In this document: positions 36,560-47,277 of the stretch, one piece after another | Numbering within the stretch: the first letter of the stretch is position 1 | Layout: each line of letters begins with the position of its first letter | NCBI GenBank assembly: GCA_021613375.1 | Contig: CM038716.1 | Span: 3,621,684 to 3,685,683, forward strand | Reading direction: 5' to 3' | DNA from: Megaleporinus macrocephalus | Taxonomy: Eukaryota; Chordata; Actinopteri; Characiformes; Anostomidae | DNA length: 64,000 bases | Notes under the pieces: generated by a model | What the model saw: the letters and a program-made list of their open reading frames with translations, nothing else | What the model was told of the DNA's origin: nothing | The model's database searches: none | Position numbers and translations under genes: made by a program

Positions 36560-37445
36560 GCCTTTCACACTGCCCAATATGATATACTTTTCATACTTTT
36601 TCAGAACACTAGGTATAGTGCCTTAAATATTGAATATTCTGTTCTATAATACCCAACACACTGCATCATAGTATTCAACACATTAGCCAACTGTCTCAAA
36701 GTTCCTAACCCACTGCTCCATGTTATCCAACACCTATAATACCTAACATCCTGGATTTAACAAAATATCCTGTAATACATAGTACCCTAATGCCTCAACA
36801 CCACAGTGTCTAATGCTATATTATGTATGATATTCTAATATTATATTCTGCATTACTGCTTGAATACTTTTATTAATACATTGCCCCATAATACTCAACA
36901 CATCACCCCCATGATACCCAAGGCAATGCCCCTTAGTATCTGATCATCCCATAATACTTAAATCACTCTCCCCATAATACCTAACACAATGTCCCATAGT
37001 AACCAACATACTGCTCCATGTTATCCAGCATACTGTCTGATAATCCCCATCACATTGTCACCATTATACCAGCACATTGCCTTACATGGGCTAGTGCACT
37101 GTTCCCATAATACCTAACACACTCTCATTATGATGCCTAACTCGCTGTTCTTATAGTACTAAATGCAATATCCCATAATAACTTACATGGTGCTACAATA
37201 CTAACAAACAGAATCACCTAACTCCACTGTTTCCACAGTACCAAACACACTGTTCCCATAACATCCTACACACTGTCCTATAATACCCGACACACTACCC
37301 AACAGCCCTGTCCTGCGTTATCCAAGACAATGAAATATTGTTCTATAATACCTAGCACATTGTTCCAAAGTATCTAACAAACTGCTCCATAATGTTTAAC
37401 AAATGCTTTATAATACTTCACACAGTGTCCCATAATTCTCTCAAA
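36560..37445 (+). repeat. Highly degenerate ~21-bp minisatellite
   Basis: Repeated words CCATAATACC, TAACACACTG, CTAACACA and CATTGTCCC recur at roughly 21-bp intervals throughout (for example near 36640, 36972, 37107, 37270 and 37340). Unit boundaries drift and many units are mutated, so it is an old array. It is G-poor on the plus strand and shares the word CCTAACAC with the 94-bp satellite. Confidence 0.75.
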
Positions 37446-40400
37446 CACAAAGCTTTTCCCAGCAGTTCTTGACTGGCATATATAGTCAGTATTTTATAGT
37501 ACATTGTATTGATTTCCAACATTTCCACTGTGTGGATGTTCTATAAACTTTAAAATGCTTCTTCACACATACACATCCCAGAAGTGGTTCTTTTTAAAGC
37601 AATCCACCAAAGAATGTTCTGTAATATCTGAACTCACCCTATTAAAACATAACGTTTGTGAGCGTGTCTTTCTCTATGGCTTTAGAGTACTTCATGTTCT
37701 CAGTGCAACAAAAAACCACAGACATTTTGATGTTAGAAGAACTTTTTTTTTTTATCAAGAAATTATATCTTCTGCTTGTCAAGGTTGAGGTTAGGGTTGG
37801 GTCAGGTAGGTGTAACACTGTAGCATTTACATACAGTCATATAGAAAGAGGTAGAAGTGCTCTGTAAAGACAGGAGTCCGGGCTTGTGTGTATGTGTGTG
37901 CGGGAGCGGAGCGGCAGGGGAGCACTTTTCACACGCGCGTCGCTCGCGCGGAATGCCACATTGTTGCAGTTCGCCAGCCCCCCCTTCTTTTTCTTTTTCT
38001 TTGCTCCCTTGTTTGCCCCGCTCCCACCGTGAAGAGAGTCATATCAGAGTCACGGCAATGGACGCGGCACGCAGACTGATGAAACTATCAAAGACCTGCT
38101 TAAACATGTGCAGCTTTTCAAACTTAATCATCATCAGCTTTACGATCACACACTTAGGCCTTCAATGGTGTAAAATAAAGGGAATGGGAGAAAACCATCA
38201 AGAGGCCTGATTGGGTACAAAACTGGATCTGTGTGAAATCCACGCTGAGAATATGCACTCGGGATGAAAGAAGGCGTGAGACAGTAGGAGAGAGAGAAAG
38301 GGAGACTCAGACAAAACGAGGGAAGCAACAATAAGAGTTTTTACTGCTATGAAGTGATCTCGCATTGTACTAAATTCTTATGAATTTCCCAACTTCTCCC
38401 AGACAAGGCCACCTCTTGTCTGGCATATAATCTGATTAAAGTCAGTTTGCCCTGCTCGAGTGATGAACTGCGTGCAGTGTGGAAAGGGGCAGTAAATCTG
38501 TTCCCAAACAATTATGATAACAGGCCCATTAGCCAAAAACCATATAAGCAAAGACCGTTCATTTAATTGCAGACTAATGGTTCAATTGTAAGGCTACTTT
38601 GCGGAATAATTTTGGGCAGTAAACTGGGTACATTCATTCAGTTCCAGGTACATCAGAACAATTTGGCCACATTTTTAGATCCTGAGAAATTCTACTCAAA
38701 TTTATTTCACAGGATAACAATCTACTTTTTTTTCCTCAGTTCAATTATAATCATTAATATTTAGTTTCTAATTCCTTGTACGCTCTTAAAAATAAATGTG
38801 CCTAAGTGGTCCTGGGCTTGGACGAGTGGATACACTTTTGGCATAAAACCTTTACATTATGAGGTGGTTCTTTGGTTTCTCGTTGTTAGTCCTTGTTTTT
38901 CTTTTTTTGTCATAATGTGATTTTCCGTGCAAGGTTGGATTATGTTTAGCATGTTTTGCCCATTATCAATGAGATGTTTTGATTTCAGATTAACCAATTC
39001 ACACAATTTCGGCAATATTTCAAATAAAAGTGAAAAACTATCTAAAGCTCATCATCAGGAGACCATAACCAAAAAAGTAAGCTATTTTGATGCATCATCA
39101 AAAATATATTCGTCAGTGCCAGTTTTTATTATAGCATTGTCAGTACCATATAATATTTTGGCCAACCGATTTCCATTTCAAAGCAGTGTAGATATCATCA
39201 AGATGCCAAATGCAAAAGTCAGTGTAATATCCGTTGATATTATTGGCAAGACTATGAATCAATCTGCCAGTATTCCAAAGTACTGTAGTTGTTTTAAACA
39301 TAAGGTTTTGTGGTGTTGCCAGGAGAATGTGGGATTAAGGACCAATAATATCATCCATAATATCATAATTGCCCTAAATCAAGAAAATCATTGTACTAAT
39401 GTATTGTTTTCATATCAGTTTTAAATGTGGCACTACTGATTTGCCGCTGCAACTTGTCTGCTCCAACTTGTTCATATTACATATTGTATATATAGTGTAT
39501 AGTGAATATGTGTGTTCTGCAAGTATCAAGATTTTTTCCATATCGCCCACCCCTAGTATGATACGAGTTTATGGTGATGATATAATTAAGCTTTTGAGTT
39601 TAAAATTAATTTAGATGAGTTTGTAGAAACTTACATAATACTGTTAAGGCATATTGTGACTTTTGGGCTTGAAGTGTTTGATATTACTGGCCAAATCCAC
39701 ATAACATGCCCTGAACCTCAACTACACACACCCACACCCACACACACACACACACGTGTTATTCCCTTTCTGCCACTCTACCATCTCATAACATGGTGCA
39801 TGCACTCAGACTGATGTGCGGCGAGGCCGCATGGAGAGGGTGTGTTCCCCCCCCCCCCGCCTCGCCTTTTCTTCTTTCCAACCAAAGCTACAGACGGGGT
39901 CCCGTTATGAGGACTCTGGGAATTTAAATATTCACTGTTGACATTGTGCAGGGGCACAGCCAGAGCCAAGCCAGAACATTCTCTCCTCTTCACTCAATAG
40001 GCCCGAAAAAAAATCTCCCTCTTACATCTTGGGTAAATAATAATCTTCAGTCTAAACACTCTCCAAATTACCCCACTGATCTTCAGATTGTAAGTAATGA
40101 TGTGGAGGTTTTGGAGCGAGAGCGGGCAGAGAGTGGTCATTCTTTTTTACTCTCACTTATGCCGGGGCTTTTATTTTTAGCCTCACAATGACCAGGCTCT
40201 GGACTTCCAAATGGCATGTTCTTTTTCTTTCTCGCGCAGGCACACCAGACCAATTTGTCGGACAACTGCAGTAAACGCATCTCTTCACTTTTTTTAGCTT
40301 GGTAAAGTGATGTGCCGCCGTTTGCTGGACCAAACTGACCGCAAACAAATCCCTCCTCCAGCAGCTCCCTGTACCGAAAGTCATCATTCACTCTTATTAT

Positions 40401-40543
40401 TTACCCCCTTCCACCCCCCCAACCACCACACGTTCAATAATTTAGCTTAGGTGCAATGAGCCGTTGGCTTTCTGGCCTGTGATTAGTCTGCACGAGTTTG
40501 GCCTCATATTTCTTTTCACGTTAGATTGGCATTAAGGTGCAGT
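37446..40543. other. Low-repeat region with possible conserved regulatory blocks
   Basis: 37880-38560 and 40020-40543 are non-repetitive and balanced in composition, with CpG clusters at about 37905-37955. Poly-C lies at 39847-39858 and a CA tract at 39730-39755. 38780-39560 is AT-rich and ends ATATCGCCCACCCCTAG, the kind of end seen on fish DNA elements. The 165-codon plus frame at 38927-39424 begins without start context and is not convincing. No gene was identified; the conserved-element reading is inference. Confidence 0.4.
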
Positions 40544-40568
40544 GATTGGCCATAACTCGCATATAAAA
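40524..40568 (+). promoter_or_regulatory. Two ATTGG boxes and a TATA-like box
   Basis: GATTGG (reverse CCAAT) occurs at 40524-40529 and 40544-40549, followed by CATATAAAAG (TATAAAA at 40562-40568). A transcript starting about 30 bp downstream would begin at about 40592, at the edge of the 42-bp minisatellite. Spacing between CCAAT and TATA is tighter than usual. Confidence 0.35.
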
Positions 40569-40601
40569 GCTTGTCAAATTAAGCTGTACTCTTTCTTGCT
40601 C

Positions 40602-41620
40602 ATAGACCTCCAGCATTAAAATCTTTTTATATACAGCACATAGACCTCCAGCATTAAAATCTGTCTATTTAACTACCGCGCATAGACCTCCAGCATTAAA
40701 ATCTGTCTATTTAACTACCGCACATAGACCTCCAGCATTAAAATCTGTCTATTTAACTACCGCACATAGACCTCCAGCATTAAAATCTGTCTATTTAACT
40801 ACCGCACATAGACCTCCAGCATTAAAATCTGTCTATTTAACTACCGCACATAGACCTCCAGCTTTAAAATCGATATGTTTAAATACCATACATAGACCTG
40901 CAGAATTAAAATCTGTCTATTTAACTACCGCACATAGACCTCCAGCTTTAAAATCTATATGTTTAAATACCATACATAGACCTGCAGCATTAAAATCTCT
41001 CTATTTAACTACCACACATAGACCTTCAGCTTTAAAATCTTTTTATATACAGCACATAGACCTCCAGCATTAAAATCTGTCTATTTAACTACCGCACATA
41101 GACCTCCAGCTTTAAAATCTATATGTTTAAATACCATACATAGACCTCCAGCATTAAAATCTCTCTATTTAACTACCGCACATAGACCTCCAGCTTTAAA
41201 ATCTATATGTTTAAATACCATACATAGACCTCCAGCCTTAAAATCTATATGTTCAAATACCATACATAGACCTAGAGCGTTAAAATCTGTCTATTTAAAT
41301 ACCGCACATAGACGTCCAGCATTACAATTTATATGTTTAAATACTACATGCATACCTCCAGCATTACAATCTGTCTATTTAACTACCACACATAGACCTC
41401 CAGGATTAATAACTATCTAAATAAATATTGCACATCGACCTCCAGCATTAATATGTATCTATTTAAATACTCCACATATGCCAACAATATTAAAATCAGT
41501 GTACATTTTACACATAGACCTCCAGCATTACTACCTATCTATATATAAATCTAGCACATAGACATCCAGCATGAAACCCTATTTGTTTCTTGCACATAGA
41601 TGCCAAAGATTATAAAACAT
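40602..41620 (+). repeat. 42-bp minisatellite
   Basis: About 24 tandem units of 42 bp. CATAGACCTCCAGC starts at 40681, 40723 and onward at 42-bp steps, followed by ATTAAAATCTGTCTATTTAA and CTACCGCA. Early units (40639-40850) are nearly identical. A second subtype (CTTTAAAATCTATATGTTTA, ACCATA) alternates from 40857 to 41270, and units after 41330 decay. An early TTTTTATATACAGCA variant recurs at 41039. Not a CRISPR array, because there are no unique spacers. Confidence 0.96.
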
Positions 41621-41739
41621 GTCTGTTAATTACGTTTACATAGTATGATAGTGACACTTGAACATAATTAAACTGAAGCTGAGATTAAACCTTTTTTTTA
41701 ACTTGTATCAACAGCAAACAAAAAGTTGAGACATTAGTG

Positions 41740-42105
41740 TGTAAATGTGTTTCTATGTGCTTCAGTGTGTGTATGTGTGCCTGTGTGTACCCATCTGTGT
41801 GTGTGTGCCCTTGTATACCTACCTCTGTGTATGTGTGTCAGTGTAAATATTTTTTGTCGATGTGAATATATAGTATGTGTGTGTGTCAATATGAATGTAT
41901 AGTTTATACGTGTGTTAATGCGAATAGTTAGTTATGCAAATGTATCATTTGTGTGTACATGTGTGTCAATGAGAATATATTCTGTATGTGTATAAATGTG
42001 AATATAGTTTTTGTGTGTGTTTGTGTCAGTGTGAATATGTAGCTGTGTGTGTGTGTGAATGTGTGTCACTGTGAATATGTGTGTGTGTGTGTGTGTGTGT
42101 TCTTG
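41740..42105 (+). repeat. Degenerate TG-rich repeat
   Basis: Irregular units of about 25-40 bp containing GTGTGTCAGTGTGAATAT-type words, interspersed with (GT)n. It probably grew from a GT microsatellite. The frames on both strands are artefacts. Confidence 0.8.
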
Positions 42106-42679
42106 ACATGGTGCTGGTGTGTGCACAATTACAATAGCAGGGCACTGGGGCTTGGAGAGCTGTGTAGTGAGCGGATGACCTCAGCAGTCTCCGTGCTGAT
42201 GGGGCTCCTGACCATAGCGCTGTCCACGGGGAAGGAAACTATAATTCATAACAGCAAAAAATGATCCTCAACTCTCTCTCTCTCTCTCTCTCTCCACTCA
42301 GGACCTCTGTCTTCAAAACTTTCTCTTGCCCCCCAAAAACAACCAGTACATTAATAGTACATTTACATGAGTATTGTGTGCTCCTGTTCCTCCAGTAAAT
42401 GAATTTATTTAAGAGGTTTTTTAAAAGCCTGACCTGCAAGGATTGTTTAAAGGATGTACTGAGTGTGGGGAGAAACTGTTTGTATGTCTAGGATGCATAT
42501 TTAAACAGGCGTTCTAGCTTCACTGAAAACAGGGTGGGTGGACTCAGAAAATATGGCTTTATTTACTCCAATTTGCATGGAGCATTATGAGGAATACTGG
42601 AATAAAAAACAAACAAACAAAAACATACACAGCACAGGAAAAGGCTCAACTCAACGGGGGAACGAGAGCACACTAGCAT
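42106..42679. other. Unique spacer with CT tract
   Basis: 42120-42265 is non-repetitive, balanced sequence (for example GGATGACCTCAGCAGTCTCC) and may be a conserved element. A CT tract lies at 42271-42293. No supported exon. Confidence 0.4.
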
Positions 42680-42680
<1 letters not shown>

Positions 42681-42716
<36 letters not shown>

Positions 42717-42721
42717 GAGAA
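42681..42721 (+). repeat. (GA)n microsatellite
   Basis: About 41 bp of GA with a single GG interruption, just before the CpG-rich block begins. Confidence 0.95.
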
Positions 42722-43150
42722 ACTTATTAGGGACTACTTGATGTTCAGATTGCGCGTTAGAGGTGCGTGCATTCAAAGGCGCGCGCGCACAAGCGTGCAC
42801 GCCTCAGGCGACCCTTAATGAAAATGATAAGGTTACGTAGCTGCGCGTAAAAAATGAATTAATACTGGAATTAAAAATAAACACAAACACAGAAAAAAAA
42901 TCAGAAGAATAAACACAGAGGTGGAAAAATAATATTATGAGCATAAAAATGAGGAAAAAACATCAGAATAAACACTGAGAAAAAAAAATATAATAGAAGA
43001 GTAAACACGCACATGCAAGCACGAGCGAATAAATAAATAAATTAAATAAATAAAACGCGCATATCTTCGGGCATTTTTTCAGAGCATAACAAATGTGCAT
43101 AATACGATTTGTTCACTTGTTGCGCGAGCAGTTTTCCCCCCTCTGGCTGC

Positions 43151-43158
43151 TATAAAAG
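43151..43158 (+). promoter_or_regulatory. TATA box
   Basis: TATAAAAG preceded by GGCTGC and followed about 25-30 bp later by CG-rich sequence. It is a consensus match in the right place for a transcript starting near 43180. Confidence 0.55.
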
Positions 43159-43180
43159 CTGTCTCGCTTATCGGCTCCGT

Positions 43181-43254
43181 TATCTGTACCTGCTCGCGAG
43201 TTTTTTTTTTTTACAGCGCGCTCACTCGCTCGCGCGTCCTGCGTGCCCGGTCGG
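43181..43254 (+). other. Predicted 5' non-coding exon ending at a consensus donor
   Basis: From the position predicted by the TATA box to the donor GGTCGG|GTAAGT (intron starts at 43255), a perfect match to the U1 consensus after the junction. The segment has no ATG and lies in CpG-rich DNA, as first exons do. A TTTTTTTTTTTTACAG run ending at 43216 could act as an alternative acceptor, and a candidate next acceptor TTGTTTCTTGCAG ends at 43486. The gene is unknown. Confidence 0.35.
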
Positions 43255-44150
43255 GTAAGTAGCAGAAAGCGCAGCTCGCGGACAGCAAGCGGGCAGACAA
43301 GCGCTTCGTTTCTGCTTTTCTTTTCTTTTCTTCGCGCGACTCTTCTTAACTTTTTTCCCCGCACGGCGCGTGCACAACTTTTGCCACTTGGACAGCACGC
43401 AGCGGCGGCGATTCCACGCGCACGCACGCGCGCGCGCACGCACACACACTCACTCACGCTAAATAAAAGAGAGTTGTTTCTTGCAGAAGCACCTACCCGT
43501 GGTCAGTTTCCTCGCCCTGCTCTTGGACCTCATGATGCCCGTCGTGTGTCGGCGCGCGTGCGGGGGTCTGCTTGAGCCTCGCTTTCAACTCTTTCTTTTC
43601 CCCACTTTCTTTCTTTTTTTTTTACTTTCTTTCTTTCTGTCTGTCTTTTTTCGTCCCCTCTCTTTCTCTCTCCTCTTTCTCTCCACTTTTTTTTTTCCTT
43701 CCCTCTCCGATTCTCAATCCGGCCGCGCTATCTCTTTCAGCATTGTCAGTTCGGACACCTTTCGCACATGCGCAGAGGGGGCCGACCCACGCGCGAGCTA
43801 GCGAGCCCCTAAACCGCCCCCCCTTCCCTCCCTCCCCCTTGCCTACCCCCCCCCCCACCCCACCCCACCCCACACCTCCGAAAAGGAGCAGAAGAAAAAA
43901 GTTTTGCACAGATTCATCAGCCAGCTTTGAGGCGATCTCGCGCGCCTGTGGACTGGGTTCCAAGCGCGAGCGCGTAACCTGGACGGACGCGTTAATTAGG
44001 ACGAAGCGGAGCGCGCGCGGGTGCGGCATTAATCATCACTAACGCCAAACCGGTTCCGTTAACCGCTTTCTTTGCGCGCCTTAATTGAGATTTAACCGTC
44101 GTTATGAAAGCGAGTGAACGCCTGAAAAACTTTCCCTCCCTCCCTGCCTC

Positions 44151-44156
<6 letters not shown>

Positions 44157-44190
<34 letters not shown>
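44157..44190 (+). repeat. (CT)n microsatellite in the CpG block
   Basis: CTCTCT run with a few interruptions. Similar CT tracts lie at 44836-44864, and GA tracts at 45155-45174 and 45329-45349. Confidence 0.9.
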
Positions 44191-44192
<2 letters not shown>

Positions 44193-45789
44193 AAGCGCGC
44201 GTGGGCAGTGAGACCCGAGAGCTGCCCGGTTGACTCTCTCCTCTTCTCTGAAGCGCTGACAGTTATAAAGCTGTGTGAAGTGAAGCTCGATAAATGGCTG
44301 CATTCCATCATCACTGATATTCTCAATATAAAATCTGGATTTTTTAATTAATTCCTCCATTTAATATCTCGCGCTAATGAGGTTTAATGATCAGAGGATG
44401 TGTTTCATCGAAAGGGCCCATGTAGACCGCTGTATGTGTGTGTGTTTTCTGAAGCACTAAAGTAACACAGTTGCATCTGTCCAATCAGTTTCAGCGAGTC
44501 GTTCACCTTTAATGGCGTTTGGTGTACTTTAGCTGGACATTGCGCGTTTGATTGTTTGCATAAAAGTTGTAACAATTTCAACAAAGCGCGCGACGTTTTA
44601 TTTCACTCATTACTTCGGTGACTTCAGATATTTGTATTGTTGTCCTGGTAACTCCTCGCGGGTCATTAAGTTAATTGCTCGTTAATTAGACGCGCGTGAC
44701 ATCATGCTGACCTCGCCCATGAACCTTTTAAAAGGTCGCGCGCTCCCCGCGCGCTGTATCGATTCGGAAAGATCTTGGGGGGGGGAGTAATAGACCCAAT
44801 GAAACTGACGTCTTCATGCATGAATAAAAACCTCTCCCTCTCTCTCCCTCTCTCTCTCTCTCTCTTCTTCCCTGCGTAATAAACAGGAGAAAAGTTTACT
44901 TCTTCTGAAATTCTTTAGCGGGTTTACCGCGGAGGGGTGGTCGTAATGATTCAGAAACGATCCCAGCTCTTCTATCATCCCCGCGCTGAGCACATGCGCG
45001 TCTGACTTCTGAGGTCTGTGTAAATGTGAAACATGGTTAAACGGTATAGCGGCGTTTCACTTCAGGCTTTCGACCACAAATAATTAAAGCTTAACGGTTG
45101 GAGTCCGAGAAGAGTCTCTCTGAGCTACTGCTTAAAGAACAAGAGTGCCCAAAGAGAGAGAGAGAGAGAGAGAGCGAGGGAAGGAAACAGCTCTCATTCA
45201 TTGGCCGCAGTAACTCACCACCAGCACTCTCGCCCGCGCGCTTTATTGGGGCGCTGCAGAGGTTAGAATATTCACTGTGTGCAGGAGCTTTGTTTTCTAA
45301 ATGATTTGTTTGTGCTCTGGTTGTCAGAGAGAGAGAGAGAGAGAGAGAGTGAGTTTAACTCGCTTCGTTTGAACCGGAGCAGAATGCGGCCCTGTGCGCG
45401 TCTGTGAAGCTCTCTGGCGCGCCAAGGGTTAAAATAAAGCCGTCATTTGTAAGGTCGGGCCGCTCGCGCTGGGCTGAAAGTGAAAAGGGTGCCGCGGGCA
45501 GCAGGAAATTATACCGCGCGCGCCCGCGCGCCCTCTGCGCCAGGTAATCAATCAAATGATCAACAGCTAGATTTATCAGCGCTCCAGCCTGCGAGCCTGA
45601 CCCTGCCCAGCAAACCAGACACTCAGGAAAAAAACGAACAGAAAAAGAATTTTAGTTTAATATTTAATATTAGTCATGTTTTTTAGGAATCGATAAAATA
45701 ATATAAATATAAGTATGCCTAAATAGAATTAACTACAAAAACACAGAAAGCTGCGCCTGTAATAAACCTACATATAACCTACATATAAA

Positions 45790-45792
45790 TCA

Positions 45793-45829
<37 letters not shown>

Positions 45830-45874
45830 GATATTATTAACAACAATAATAATAATAATGTCAGATCAGTAAAG

Positions 45875-45939
<65 letters not shown>

Positions 45940-46111
45940 AATATAATTTCTTCACCCACTATACCTGTCTATCTGTTTATCTGTTTGTCTATTTATTTGT
46001 CTATCTATCTATACACACATATATGAATATATATACAATTCTATTTAATTGTTATGATATTTACACTTATAAATAATATTAATAAAAATAACAGCAACAA
46101 CCATCATCATC

Positions 46112-46158
<47 letters not shown>

Positions 46159-46216
46159 TATATTAATATTGGCGTTCTTGTTCCTGTTAATAACAATAAT
46201 ATTACGATTTAGCGTA

Positions 46217-46249
<33 letters not shown>

Positions 46250-46250
46250 T
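45790..46250. repeat. Cluster of AAT, TA and TTA microsatellites
   Basis: (AAT)n 45793-45827, (TA)n 45876-45935 (60 bp), TATC-like words near 45965-46010, (TTA)n 46112-46158 and a second TTA run at about 46217-46247. They interrupt the CpG-rich region. Confidence 0.95.
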
Positions 46251-46273
46251 GGTTATCGCGAGCATGTAATTAA

Positions 46274-46864
46274 CACGATGTTGTCTTCATTTTCCTGAGC
46301 CAGTGTAATTGTACTGCTCTCAGTGCGCGTGAAGCCGGGAGCAAATGTAAAGCGGCTCGAGCAGTACACTCCAAGAAGGAGAAGAAGGAGGACAAAAAGG
46401 AGGAGGAGGACAAAAAAAGCAGGAGGAAGAAGGAGGCGTGCAATCGAGCCAGCGAGCGGACCCGCCGTGCCCCGCTGAGCCATTCCGCTGCAGACCGGCC
46501 GAGCTCGCGCAGCGGCACTAACACGTCCCGCAAAACTTTACTAGCTGTATTTACAAACGACGAAAGCAGCGCGCGCGCTCTTCACCGCGAGCTTCACTCA
46601 CTGAGGTCAGCGCGAGCTCACCAGCTGCCTTTTCTGGAAGAATCCAGAGCAGCCCACAAACCAGAGTCCACTCAGACTGAGCTCAGCAGCGAGCCTTCCC
46701 CTCCAGCAGCAGCACCGCGCGAGCGCTTCACAAGCCCCGGAGAAGTAACGAGAGGAGCGCTTTCATACAGTCACCCCGAGCTTTTAGGGCTTCCTGAACG
46801 AGCAGCTGGAAACGGACTCCTCCAGACGGAAGGAAAACCCCAAACGACAAACTTCCCACAATAA
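46274..46864 (+). CDS. Stop-free frame in the CpG block, possible terminal exon, no ATG
   Basis: One plus frame stays open for 196 codons, from just after a TAA at 46271 to a TAA at 46862. It contains no ATG. Plausible acceptors lie inside its 5' end (TTCATTTTCCTGAGCCAG ending 46303; GTACTGCTCTCAG ending 46323). The encoded sequence starts with a lysine/glutamate-rich stretch (about 46379-46435), then serine-, arginine- and proline-rich low-complexity sequence. An AATAAA lies at about 46880, 16 bp after the stop. A minus-strand frame is also open over part of it. No family is recognised; CpG-rich DNA yields long open frames by chance. Confidence 0.25.
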   Translation, partial: HDVVFIFLSQCNCTALSAREAGSKCKAARAVHSKKEKKEDKKEEEDKKSRRKKEACNRASERTRRAPLSHSAADRPSSRSGTNTSRKTLLAVFTNDESSARALHRELHSLRSARAHQLPFLEESRAAHKPESTQTELSSEPSPPAAAPRERFTSPGEVTRGALSYSHPELLGLPERAAGNGLLQTEGKPQTTNFPQ

Positions 46865-46998
46865 ATATCAATTATAAACAATAAATAAAACAATAATGGT
46901 CCTCGTGACGTAAAGGGAAGTTCCCAACAGTCGTTCAGAGTTCTTGAATTTATTTCGTTTTAACGGGCCTATTCCATCACTGAGCAACACCACAGCTA

Positions 46999-47004
<6 letters not shown>

Positions 47005-47049
<45 letters not shown>
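47005..47049 (+). repeat. (GA)n microsatellite
   Basis: 45 bp of uninterrupted GA dinucleotide. Confidence 0.97.
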
Positions 47050-47054
<5 letters not shown>

Positions 47055-47277
47055 CGGTGGTCTCAAACAGGGCAGCTCAGCATTAACAGCCGAACCCAGT
47101 TAAAAACTTAAAACAATGAGAATATCTCTCTGATTAACACGAGCCGAGCACGCGCCGTATTTAATCTCGTTCCTCCGTCTGCAGAGTAGGATCGTTGAGT
47201 TTACTAAAGAGGCTGAAACGACCCCTTTGGCAGCACCACTGGGAGCAACAGTGTGTAGGCTGTAGACTAGCATAGGT

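Larger units (their letters stand above)
42770..46870. promoter_or_regulatory. CpG-rich island-like region
   Basis: Frequent CG dinucleotides and CGCG runs (for example 42780-42800, 43215-43260, 43400-43445, 43780-43800, 43935-44030, 44735-44755, 45505-45535 and 46560-46620), in sharp contrast to the AT-rich flanks. The CpG-rich core is interrupted by AT microsatellites (45790-46250) and long T- and C-rich pyrimidine runs (43600-43735, 43820-43870). Undepleted CpG over 4 kb is characteristic of vertebrate promoters and developmental gene starts. The gene it would serve is not visible here. Confidence 0.75.

Noticed and set aside
38927..39424. 165-codon plus-strand frame
   Set aside because: AT-rich, no recognisable family, no promoter or splice support. 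The following sequence resembles a DNA element end, so it is probably chance.
40137..40391. Two overlapping minus-strand frames (84 and 76 codons)
   Set aside because: Different frames of the same sequence are both open and neither shows a family motif; kept only as part of a possible conserved non-coding block.
40602..41620. Regular repeats resembling a CRISPR array
   Set aside because: Units abut without unique spacers, and the genome is eukaryotic. The 30-bp array at 56.8-59.8 kb fails for the same reason.
43113..44042. Several overlapping frames on both strands in the CpG block
   Set aside because: Mutually overlapping, low-complexity (poly F/L/S or R/A/K) and caused by pyrimidine runs and scarcity of stops in CpG-rich DNA.
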